Shown here: positions 12,001-24,800 of the stretch, piece by piece | How the letters are laid out: every line of letters begins with the position of its first letter | Position numbering within the stretch: the first letter of the stretch is position 1 | Assembly: GCA_014843695.1 (NCBI GenBank) | Contig: CM026404.1 | Span: forward strand, 538,601-602,600 | Source: Archivesica marissinica | Taxonomy: Eukaryota; Mollusca; Bivalvia; Venerida; Vesicomyidae | Direction: 5' to 3' | DNA length: 64,000 bases | The notes under the pieces: generated by a model | Told to the model about the DNA's origin: nothing | What the model saw: only the letters and a program-made list of their open reading frames with translations | Database searches by the model: none | Position numbers and translations under genes: made by a program

Positions 12001-14850
12001 ATCAAAGTCTCGTAAGTTGTTGCTTACTCCGGTCTGATCAAAGTCTCGTAAGTTGTTGCTTACTCCGGTCTGATCAAAGTCTCGTAAGTTGTTGCTAACT
12101 CCGGTCTGAGCAAAGTCTCGTAAGTTGTTGCTTACTCCGGTCTGAGCAAAGTATTGTAAGTTGTTGCTTACTCCGGTCTGATCAAAGTCTCGTAAGTTGT
12201 TGCTTACTCCGGTCTGAGTAAAGTCTCGTAAGTTGTTGCTTACTCCGGTCTGAGCAAAGTCTCGTAAGTTGTTGCTTACTCCGGTCTGAGCAAAGTATCG
12301 TAAGTTGTTGCTTAATTACTCCGGTCTGAGCAAATTCTCGTAAGTTGTTGCTTACTCCGGTCTGATCAAAGTCTCGTAAGTTGTTGCTTACTCCGGTCTG
12401 AGCAAAGTCTCGTAAGTTGTTGCTTACTCCGGTCTGAGCAAAGTATCGTAAGTTGTTGCTTACTCCGGTCTGAGCAAAGTCTCGTAAGTTGTTGCTTACT
12501 CCGGTCTGAGCAATGTATCGTAAGTTGTTGCTTACTCCGGTCTGATCAAAGTCTCATAATTTGTTGCTTACTCCGGTCTGAGCAAAGTCTCGTAAGTTAT
12601 TGCTTACTCCGGTCTGAGCAAAATATCGTAAGTTGTCGCTTACTCCGGTCTGAGCAAAGTATCGTAAGTTGTTGCTTACTCCGGTCTGAGCAAATTCTCG
12701 TAAGTTGTTGCTAACTCCGGTCTGAGCAAAGTCTCGTAAGTTGTTGCTAACTCCGGTCTGAGCAAAGTCTCGTAAGTTGTTGCTAACTCCGGTCTGAGCA
12801 AAGTCTCGTAAGTTGTTGCTTACTCCGGTCTGAGCAAAGTCTCGTAAGTTGTTGCTTAATTACTCTGGTCTGAGCAAAGTCTCGTATGTTGTTGCTAACT
12901 CCGGTCTGATCAAAGTATCGTAAGTTGTTGCTAACTCCGGTCTGATCAAAGTCTCGTAAGTTGTTGCTAACTCCGGTCTGATCAAAGTATCGTAAGTTGT
13001 TGCTAACTCCGGTCTGAGCAAAGTCTCGTAAGTTGTTGCTTAATTACTCCGGTCTGATCAAAGTATCGTAAGTTGTTGCTTAATTACTCCGGTCTGAGCA
13101 AAGTCTCGTAAGTTGTTGCTTAATTACTCCGGTCTGAGCAAAGTCTCGTAAGTTGTTGCTAACTCCGGTCTGAGCAAAGTATCGTAAGTTGTTGCTTACT
13201 CCGGTCTGAGCAAAGTCTCGTAAGTTGTTGCTAACTCCGGTCTGACCAAAGTCTCGTAAGTTGTTGCTAACTCCGGTCTGAGCAAAGTCTCGTAAGTTGT
13301 TGCTAACTACGGTCTGATCAAAGTCTCGTAAGTTGTTGCTAACTCCGGTCTGATCAAAGTATCGTAAGTTGTTGCTAACTCCGGTCTGAGCAAAGTCTCG
13401 TAAGTTGTTGCTTAATTACTCCGGTCTGATCAAAGTATCGTAAGTTGTTGCTAACTCCGGTCTGAGCAAAGTCTCGTAAGTTGTTGCTTAATTACTCCGG
13501 TATGATCAAAGTATCGTAAGTTGTTGCTTAATTACTCCGGTCTGAGCAAAGTCTCGTAAGTTGTTGCTTAATTACTCCGGTCTGATCAAAGTATCGTAAG
13601 TTGTTGCTTAATTACTCCGGTCTGAGCAAAGTCTCGTAAGTTGTTGCTTAATTACTCCGGTCTGAGCAAAGTCTCGTAAGTTGTTGCTAACTCCGGTCTG
13701 ATCAAAGTCTCGGAAGTTGTTGCTTACTCCGGTCTGAGCAAAGTCTCGTAAGTTGTTGCTTACTCCGGTCTGAGCAAAGTCTCGTAAGTTGTTGCTTACT
13801 CCGGTCTGAGCAAAGTCTCGTAAGTTGTTGCTTACTCCGGTCTGATCAAAGTCTCGTAAGTTGTTGCTTACTCCGGTCTGATCAAAGTCTCGTAAGTTGT
13901 TGCTTACTCCGGTCTGATCAAAGTCTCGTAAGTTGTTGCTAACTCCGGTCTGAGCAAAGTCTCGTAAGTTGTTGCTTACTCCGGTCTGAGCAAAGTATCG
14001 TAAGTTGTTGCTTACTCCGGTCTGATCAAAGTCTCGTAAGTTGTTGCTTACTCCGGTCTGAGCAAAGTCTCGTAAGTTGTTGCTTACTCCGGTCTGAGCA
14101 AAGTCTCGTAAGTTGTTGCTTACTCTGGTCTGAGCAAAGTCTCGTATGTTGTTGCTAACTCCGGTCTGATCAAAGTATCGTAAGTTGTTGCTAACTCCGG
14201 TCTGATCAAAGTCTCGTAAGTTGTTGCTTACTCCGGTCTGATCGAAGTATCGTAAGTTGTTGCTTAATTACTCCGGTCTGATCAAAGTATCGTAAGTTGT
14301 TGCTTAATTACTCCGGTCTGAGCAAAGTCTCGTAAGTTGTTGCTTAATTACTCCGGTCTGAGCAAAGTCTCGTAAGTTGTTGCTAACTCCGGTCTGAGCA
14401 AAGTATCGTAAGTTGTTGCTTACTCCGGTCTGAGCAAAGTCTCGTAAGTTGTTGCTAACTCCGGTCTGACCAAAGTCTCGTAAGTTGTTGCTAACTCCGG
14501 TCTGAGCAAAGTCTCGTAAGTTGTTGCTAACTCCGGTCTGATCAAAGTCTCGTAAGTTGTTGCTAACTCCGGTCTGATCAAAGTATCGTAAGTTGTTGCT
14601 AACTCCGGTCTGAGCAAAGTCTCGTAAGTTGTTGCTTAATTACTCCGGTCTGATCAAAGTATCGTAAGTTGTTGCTAACTCCGGTCTGAGCAAAGTCTCG
14701 TAAGTTGTTGCTTAATTACTCCGGTATGATCAAAGTATCGTAAGTTGTTGCTTATTACTCCGGTCTGAGCAAAGTCTCGTAAGTTGTTGCTTATTCTCCG
14801 GTCTGATCAAAGTATCGTAAGTTGTTGCTTAATTACTCCGGTCTGAGCAA
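1..14850. repeat. 36/40-bp satellite array with higher-order structure
   Basis: Head-to-tail array of a unit containing AAAGTCTCGTAAGTTGTTGC followed by a spacer and CCGGTCTGAGC. The period is 36 bp when the spacer is TTACT or TAACT and 40 bp when it is TTAATTACT. That gives about 400 units, and the array is open at the left edge of the window. Two linked sequence types recur: GAGCAAAGTCTCG and GATCAAAGTATCG. Rare marker variants recur at kilobase intervals; for example the ATTTGTTGC variant is at about 1115, 2544, 4855, 7315, 9806 and 12555, which shows higher-order copying. The period is divisible by three, so frames stay open for long stretches (for example 835-1323 and 4410-5057, minus strand), but these encode only the repeat. 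No mobile-element relative was found in the window. Centromeric, pericentromeric or heterochromatic identity is possible but unproven. Confidence 0.97.
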
Positions 14851-15850
14851 NNNNNNNNNNNNNNNNNNNNNNNNNNNNNNNNNNNNNNNNNNNNNNNNNN
14901 NNNNNNNNNNNNNNNNNNNNNNNNNNNNNNNNNNNNNNNNNNNNNNNNNNNNNNNNNNNNNNNNNNNNNNNNNNNNNNNNNNNNNNNNNNNNNNNNNNNN
15001 NNNNNNNNNNNNNNNNNNNNNNNNNNNNNNNNNNNNNNNNNNNNNNNNNNNNNNNNNNNNNNNNNNNNNNNNNNNNNNNNNNNNNNNNNNNNNNNNNNNN
15101 NNNNNNNNNNNNNNNNNNNNNNNNNNNNNNNNNNNNNNNNNNNNNNNNNNNNNNNNNNNNNNNNNNNNNNNNNNNNNNNNNNNNNNNNNNNNNNNNNNNN
15201 NNNNNNNNNNNNNNNNNNNNNNNNNNNNNNNNNNNNNNNNNNNNNNNNNNNNNNNNNNNNNNNNNNNNNNNNNNNNNNNNNNNNNNNNNNNNNNNNNNNN
15301 NNNNNNNNNNNNNNNNNNNNNNNNNNNNNNNNNNNNNNNNNNNNNNNNNNNNNNNNNNNNNNNNNNNNNNNNNNNNNNNNNNNNNNNNNNNNNNNNNNNN
15401 NNNNNNNNNNNNNNNNNNNNNNNNNNNNNNNNNNNNNNNNNNNNNNNNNNNNNNNNNNNNNNNNNNNNNNNNNNNNNNNNNNNNNNNNNNNNNNNNNNNN
15501 NNNNNNNNNNNNNNNNNNNNNNNNNNNNNNNNNNNNNNNNNNNNNNNNNNNNNNNNNNNNNNNNNNNNNNNNNNNNNNNNNNNNNNNNNNNNNNNNNNNN
15601 NNNNNNNNNNNNNNNNNNNNNNNNNNNNNNNNNNNNNNNNNNNNNNNNNNNNNNNNNNNNNNNNNNNNNNNNNNNNNNNNNNNNNNNNNNNNNNNNNNNN
15701 NNNNNNNNNNNNNNNNNNNNNNNNNNNNNNNNNNNNNNNNNNNNNNNNNNNNNNNNNNNNNNNNNNNNNNNNNNNNNNNNNNNNNNNNNNNNNNNNNNNN
15801 NNNNNNNNNNNNNNNNNNNNNNNNNNNNNNNNNNNNNNNNNNNNNNNNNN
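14851..15850. other. Assembly gap, exactly 1000 N
   Basis: A run of N of round length, typical of a placeholder for a gap of unknown size. The left flank is pure 36/40-bp satellite and the right flank is pure 43-bp satellite, so the junction between the two families is not sequenced. Order, orientation and distance across the gap cannot be verified from this sequence. Any open frame that spans the gap is an artefact. Confidence 0.99.
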
Positions 15851-18800
15851 TTGACCGCCATGATTCGGAGAGATACAACCCCCTACACCAGACTTGACCG
15901 CCATGATTCGGAGAGATACAACCCCTTACACTGGACTGACCGCCATTATTCGGATAGATACAAACCCCTACACTGGACTTGACCGCCATTATTCGGAGAG
16001 ATACAACCCCCTACACTGGACTTGACCGCCATGATTCGGAGAGATACAAACCCCTACACTGGACTTGACCGCCATGATTCGGAGAGATACAACCCCCTAC
16101 ACTGGACTTGACCGCCATGATTCGGAGAGATACAAACCCCTACACTGGACTGACCGCCATGATTCGGAGAGATACAAACCCCTACACTGGACTTGACCGC
16201 CATTATTCGGAGAGATACAAACCCCTACACTGGACTTGACCGCCATTATTCGGAGAGATACAACCCCCTACACTGGACTTGACCGCCATTATTCGGAGAG
16301 ATACAAACCCCTACACTGGACTTGACCGCCATTATTCGGAGAGATACAAACCCCTACACTGGACTTGACCGCCATGATTCGGAGAGATACAACCCCCTAC
16401 ACTGGACTGACCGCCATGATTCGGAGAGATACAAACCCCTACACGGACTTGACCGCCATGATTCGGAGAGATACAACCCCTACACTGGACTTGACCGCCA
16501 TGATTCGGAGAGATACAACCCCTACACCGGACTTGACCGCCATGATTCGGAGAGATACAACCCCCTACACTGGACTTGACCGCCATGATTCGGAGAGATA
16601 CAAACCCCTACACCGGACTGACCGCCATGATTCGGAGAGATACAAACCCCTACACCGGGCTGACCGCCATGATTCGGAGAGATACAAACCCCTACACCGA
16701 GCTGACCGCCATGATTCGGAGAGATACAAACCCCTACACTGGACTTGACCGCCATGATTCGGAGAGATACAAACCCCTACACGGACTTGACCGCCATGAT
16801 TCGGAGAGATACAACCCCTACACTGGACTTGACCGCCATGATTCGGAGAGATACAAACCCTACACTGGACTTGACCGCCATGATTCGGAGAGATACAAAC
16901 CCCTACACTGGACTTGACCGCCATGATTCGGAGAGATACAACCCCTACACTGGACTGACCGCCATGATTCGGAGAGATACAAACCCCTACACTGGACTTG
17001 ACCGCCATTATTCGGAGAGATACAACCCCCTACACTGGACTTGACCGCCATTATTCGGAGAGATACAACCCCCTACACCGGACTTGACCGCCATGATTCG
17101 GAGAGATACAAACCCCTACACTGGACTTGACCGCCATGATTCGGAGAGATACAAACCTCTACCCTGAGCTGACCGCCATGATTCGGAGAGATACAACCCC
17201 CTACACTGGGCTGACCGCCATTATTCGGAGAGATACAAACCCCTACACTGAGCTGACCGCCATGATTCGGAGAGATACAAACCCCTACACTGAGCTGACC
17301 GCCATGATTCGGAGAGATACAAACCCCTACACTGGACTTGACCGCCATTATTCGGAGAGATACAAACCCCTACACTGGACTTGACCGCCATTATTCGGAG
17401 ATATACAAACCCCTACCCTGAGCTGACCGCCTTGATTCGGAGAGATACAACCCCCAAACTGGGCTGACCGCCATGATTCGGAGAGATACAACCCCCTACA
17501 CTGGACTTGACCGCCATGATTCGGAGAGATACAACCCCCTACACCGGACTTGACCGCCATTATTCGGAGAGATACAACCCCCTACACTGGACTTGACCGC
17601 CATTATTCGGAGAGATACAACCCCCTACACTGGACTTGACCGCCATGATTCGGAGAGATACAACCCCCTACACTGGACTTGACCGCCATGATTCGGAGAG
17701 ATACAACCCCCTACACTGGACGTGACCGCCATGATTCGGAGAGATACAAACCCCTACACTGGACTTGACCGCCATGATTCGGAGAGATACAAACCCCTAC
17801 ACTGGACTTGACCGCCATGATTCGGAGAGATACAAACCCCTACACTGGACTTGACCGCCATGATTCGGAGAGATACAAACCCCTACACTGGACTTGACCG
17901 CCATGATTCGGAGAGATACAACCCCCTACACTGGACGTGACCGCCATGATTCGGAGAGATACAAACCCCTACACTGGACTTGACCGCCATTATTCGGAGA
18001 GATACAACCCCCTACACTGGACTTGACCGCCATTATTCGGAGAGATACAAACCCCTACACTGGACTTGACCGCCATTATTCGGAGAGATACAACCCCCTA
18101 CACTGGACTTGACCGCCATTATTCGGAGAGATACAAACCCCTACACTGGACTTGACCGCCATGATTCGGAGAGATACAAACCCCTACACTGGACTTGACC
18201 GCCATGATTCGGAGAGATACAAACCCCTACACCGGACTTGACCGCCATGATTCGGAGAGATACAAACCCCTACACTGGACTTGACCGCCATTATTCGGAT
18301 AGATACAAACCCCTACACCGGACTTAACCGCCATTATTCGGATAGATACAAACCCCTACACTGGACTTGACCGCCATTATTCGGATAGATACAAACCCCT
18401 ACACTGGACTTGACCGCCATTATTAGGAGAGATACAACCCCCTACACTGGACTTGACCGCCATGATTCGGAGAGATACAAACCCCTACACTGGACTTGAC
18501 CGCCATGATTCGGAGAGATACAACCCCCTACACCGGACTTGACCGCCATGATTCGGAGAGATACAACCCCCTACACTGGACTGACCGCCATGCTTCGGAG
18601 AGATACAAACCCCTACACCGGACTTGACCGCCATGATTCGGAGAGATACAACCCCCTACACCGGACTTGACCGCCATGATTCGGAGAGATACAACCCCCT
18701 ACACTGGACTTGACCGCCATGATTCGGAGAGATACAAACCCCTACACCGAGCTGACCGCCATGATTCGGAGAGATACAAACCCCTACACCGGACTTGACC

Positions 18801-21800
18801 GCCATGATTCGGAGAGATACAAACCCCTACACCGAGCTGACCGCCATGATTCGGAGAGATACAAACCCCTACACCGGACTGACCGCCATGATTCGGAGAG
18901 ATACAACCCCCTACACCGGACTTGACCGCCATGATTCGGAGAGATACAACCCCCTACACTGGACTTGACCGCCATGATTCGGAGAGATACAAACCCCTAC
19001 ACTGGACTTGACCGCCATGATTCGGAGAGATACAACCCCTACACTGGACTGACCGCCATTATTCGGAGAGATACAAACCCCTACACTGGACTGACCGCCA
19101 TGATTCGGAGAGATACAACCCCCTACACTGGACTTGACCGCCATGATTCGGAGAGATACAAACCCCTACACTGGACTTGACCGCCATGATTCGGAGAGAT
19201 ACAACCCCCTACACTGGACGTGACCGCCATGATTCGGAGAGATACAAACCCCTACACTGGACGTGACCGCCATTATTCGGAGAGATACAACCCCCTACAC
19301 TGGACTTGACCGCCATTATTCGGAGAGATACAAACCCCTACACTGGACTTGACCGCCATTATTCGGAGAGATACAACCCCCTACACTGGACTTGACCGCC
19401 ATGATTCGGAGAGATACAAACCCCTACACTGGACTTGACCGCCATTATTCGGAGAGATACAAACCCCTACACTGGACTTGACCGCCATTATTCGGAGAGA
19501 TACAACCCCCTACACTGGACTTGACCGCCATTATTCGGAGAGATACAAACCCCTACACTGGACTTGACCGCCATTATTCGGAGAGATACAACCCCCTACA
19601 CTGGACTTGACCGCCATTATTCGGAGAGATACAACCCCCTACACCGGACTTGACCGCCATTATTCGGAGAGATACAACCCCCTACACTGGACTTGACCGC
19701 CATGATTCGGAGAGATACAAACCCCTACACTGAGCTGACCGCCATGATTCGGAGAGATACAAACCCCTACACTGGGCTGACCGCCATGATTCGGAGAGAT
19801 ACAAACCCCTACACTGAGCTGACCGCCATGATTCGGAGAGATACAAACCCCTACACTGGACTTGACCGCCATATTCGGAGAGATACAAACCCCTACACTG
19901 GACTTGACCGCCATGATTCGGAGAGATACAAACCCCTACCTGAGCTGACCGCCATGATTCGGAGAGATACAACCCCCTACACTGGACTTGACCGCCATGA
20001 TTCGGAGAGATACAACCCCTACACGGACTTGACCGCCATGATTCGGAGAGATACAACCCCCTACACTGGACTTGACGCCATGATTCGGAGAGATACAACC
20101 CCTACACCGGACTTGACCGCCATGATTCGGAGAGATACAACCCTACACTGGACTTGACCGCCATGATTCGGAGAGATACAAACCCCTACACGGACTTGAC
20201 CGCCATGATTCGGAGAGATACAACCCCTACACTGGACTTGACCGCCATGATTCGGAGAGATACAAACCCCTACACTGGACTTGACCGCCATTATTCGGAG
20301 AGATACAAACCCCTACACTGGACTTGACCGCCATGATTCGGAGAGATACAAACCCCTACACTGGACTTGACCGCCATGATTCGGAGAGATACAAACCCCT
20401 ACACTGGACTTGACCGCCATGATTCGGAGAGATACAACCCCCTACACTGGACTTGACCGCCATGATTCGGAGAGATACAAACCCCTACACTGGACTTGAC
20501 CGCCATGATTCGGAGAGATACAACCCCCTACACTGGACTTGACCGCCATGATTCGGAGAGATACAAACCCCTACACTGGACTTGACCGCCATTATTCGGA
20601 GAGATACAACCCTACACTGGACTTGACCGCCATGATTCGGAGAGATACAAACCCTACACTGGACTGACCGCCATATTCGGAGAGATACAAACCCCTACAC
20701 TGGACTGACCGCCATGATTCGGAGAGATACAACCCCTACACTGGACTGACCGCCATGATTCGGAGAGATACAAACCCCTACACTGGACTTGACCGCCATT
20801 ATTCGGAGAGATACAACCCCCTACACTGGACTTGACCGCCATTATTCGGAGAGATACAACCCCCTACACCGGACTTGACCGCCATGATTCGGAGAGATAC
20901 AAACCCCTACACCGGACTTGACCGCCATGATTCGGAGAGATACAAACCTCTACACTGAGCTGACCGCCATGATTCGGAGAGATACAACCCCCTACACTGG
21001 GCTGACCGCCATTATTCGGAGAGATACAAACCCCTACACTGAGCTGACCGCCATGATTCGGAGAGATACAAACCCCTACACTGAGCTGACCGCCATGATT
21101 CGGAGAGATACAAACCCCTACACTGGACTTGACCGCCATTATTCGGAGAGATACAAACCCCTACACTGGACTTGACCGCCATGATTCGGAGAGATACAAA
21201 CCCCTACACTGAGCTGACCGCCATGATTCGGAGAGATACAACCCCCAAACTGGGCTGACCGCCATGATTCGGAGAGATACAAACCCCTACACTGGACTTG
21301 ACCGCCATGATTCGGAGAGATACAACCCCCTACACCGGACTTGACCGCCATGATTCGGAGAGATACAAACCCCTACACCGAGCTGACCGCCATGATTCGG
21401 AGAGATACAAACCCCTACACCGAGCTGACCGCCATGATTCGGAGAGATACAACCCCCTACACCGGACTTGACCGCCATGATTCGGAGAGATACAACCCCC
21501 TACACTGGACTTGACCGCCATGATTCGGAGAGATACAAACCCCTACACCGGACTTGACCGCCATGATTCGGAGAGATACAACCCTACACTGGACGGACCG
21601 CCATTATTCGGATAGATACAAACCCCTACACTGGACTTGACCGCCATGATTCGGAGAGATACAACCCCCTACACTGGACTTGACCGCCATTATTCGGAGA
21701 GATACAACCCCCTACACTGGACTTGACCGCCATGATTCGGAGAGATACAACCCCCTACACTGGACGTGACCGCCATGATTCGGAGAGATACAAACCCCTA

Positions 21801-24800
21801 CACTGGACGTGACCGCCATTATTCGGAGAGATACAACCCCCTACACTGGACTTGACCGCCATTATTCGGAGAGATACAAACCCCTACACTGGACTTGACC
21901 GCCATTATTCGGAGAGATACAACCCCCTACACTGGACTTGACCGCCATTATTCGGAGAGATACAAACCCCTACTCTGGACTTGACCGCCATTATTCGGAG
22001 AGATACAAACCCCTACACTGGACTTGACCGCCATTATTCGGAGAGATACAACCCCCTACACTGGACTTGACCGCCATTATTCGGAGAGATACAAACCCCT
22101 ACACTGGACTTGACCGCCATTATTCGGAGAGATACAACCCCCTACTCTGGACTTGACCGCCATTATTCGGAGAGATACAACCCCCTACACCGGACTTGAC
22201 CGCCATTATTCGGAGAGATACAACCCCCTACACTGGACTTGACCGCCATGATTCGGAGAGATACAAACCTCTACCCTGAGCTGACCGCCATGATTCGGAG
22301 AGATACAACCCCCTACACTGGGCTGACCGCCATGATTCGGAGAGATACAAACCCCTACACTGAGCTGACCGCCATGATTCGGAGAGATACAAACCCCTAC
22401 ACTGAGCTGACCGCCATGATTCAGAGAGATACAAACCCCTACACTGGACTTGACCGCCATTATTTGGAGAGATACAAACCCCTACACTGGACTTGACCGC
22501 CATTATTCGGAGATATACAAACCCCTACCCTGAGCTGACCGCCATGATTCGGAGAGATACAACCACCTATACTGGACTTGACCGCCATGATTCGGAGAGA
22601 TACAACCCCCTACACTGGACTTGACCGCCATGATTCGGAGAGATACAACCCCCTACACTGGACTTGACGCCATGATTCGGCGAGATACAACCCCCTACAA
22701 CGGACTTGACCGCCATGATTCGGAGAGATACAACCCCCTACACTGGACTTGACCGCCATGATTCGGAGAGATACAACCCCCTACACCGGACTTGACCGCC
22801 ATGATTCGGAGAGATACAACCCCCTACACCGGACTTGACCGCCATGATTCGGAGAGATACAAACCCCTACACTGGACTTGACCGCCATTATTCGGAGAGA
22901 TACAACCCCCTACACTGGACTTGACCGCCATGACTCGGAGAGATACAACCCCCTACACTGGACTTGACCGCCATGATTCGGAGAGATGCAACCCCCTACA
23001 CTGGACTTGACCGCCATGATTCGGAGAGATACAACCCCCTACACTGGACGTGACCGCCATGATTCGGAGAGATACAAACCTCTACACTGGACGTGACCGC
23101 CATTATTCGGAGAGATACAACCCCCTACACTGGACTTGACCGCCATTATTCGGAGAGATACAAACCCCTACACTGGACTTGACCGCCATTATTCGGAGAG
23201 ATACAACCCCCTACACTGGACTTGACCGCCATTATTCGGAGAGATACAAACCCCTACACTGGACTTGACCGCCATTATTCGGAGAGATACAAACCCCTAC
23301 ACTGGACTTGACCGCCATTATTCGGAGAGATACAACCCCCTACACTGGACTTGACCGCCATTATTCGGAGAGATACAACCCCCTACACCGGACTTGACCG
23401 CCATTATTCGGAGAGATACAACCCCCTACACTGGACTTGACCGCCATGATTCGGAGAGATACAAACCTCTACCCTGAGCTGACCGCCATGATTCGGAGAG
23501 ATACAACCCCCTACACTGGGCTGACCGCCATTATTCGGAGAGATACAAACCCCTACACTGAGCTGACCGCCATGATTCGGAGAGATACAAACCCCTACAC
23601 TGAGCTGACCGCCATGATTCGGAGAGATACAAACCCCTACACTGGACTTGACCGCCATTATTCGGAGAGATACAAACCCCTACACTGGACTTGACCGCCA
23701 TTATTCGGAGATATACAAACCCCTACCCTGAGCTGACCGCCTTGATTCGGAGAGATACAACCCCCAAACTGGGCTGACCGCCATGATTCGGAGAGATACA
23801 ACCCCCTACACTGGACTTGACCGCCATGATTCGGAGAGATACAACCCCCTACACCGGACTTGACCGCCATGATTCGGAGAGATACAACCCCCTACACTGG
23901 ACTTGACCGCCATGATTCGGAGAGATACAACCCCCTACACTGGACTTGACCGCCATGATTCGGAGAGATACAACCCCCTACACTGGACTTGACCGCCATG
24001 ATTCGGAGAGATACAACCCCCTACACTGGACTTGACCGCCATGATTCGGAGAGATACAAACCCCTACACTGGACTTGACCGCCATGATTCGGAGAGATAC
24101 AAACCCCTACACTGGACTTGACCGCCATGATTCGGAGAGATACAAACCCCTACACTGGACTTGACCGCCATGATTCGGAGAGATACAAACCCCTACACTG
24201 GACTTGACCGCCATGATTCGGAGAGATACAACCCCCTACACTGGACTTGACCGCCATGATTCGGAGAGATACAACCCCTACACTGGACTTGACCGCCTAT
24301 TCGGAGAGATACAACCCCTACACTGGACTTGACCGCCATTATTCGGAGAGATACAACCCCTACACTGGACTTGACCGCCATTATTCGGAGAGATACAACC
24401 CCCTACACTGGACTTGACCGCCATTATTCGGAGAGATACAAACCCCTACACTGGACTTGACCGCCATGATTCGGAGAGATACAACCCCTACACTGGACTT
24501 GACCGCCATGATTCGGAGAGATACAACCCCCTACACTGGACTTGACCGCCATGATTCGGAGAGATACAAACCCCTACACTGGACTTGACCGCCATTATTC
24601 GGAGAGATACAACCCCTACACGGCTTCGCCATATTCGGAAGATACAACCCTACCTGGACTTGACCGCCATTATTCGGAGAGATACAAACCCCTACACTGG
24701 ACTTGACCGCCATTATTCGGAGAGATACAAACCCCTACACTGGGCTGACCGCCATGATTCGGAGAGATACAAACCCCTACACTGGACTGACCGCCATGAT

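Noticed and set aside
14807..15989. Open frames across the N run
   Set aside because: More than 300 of the codons are N; meaningless.
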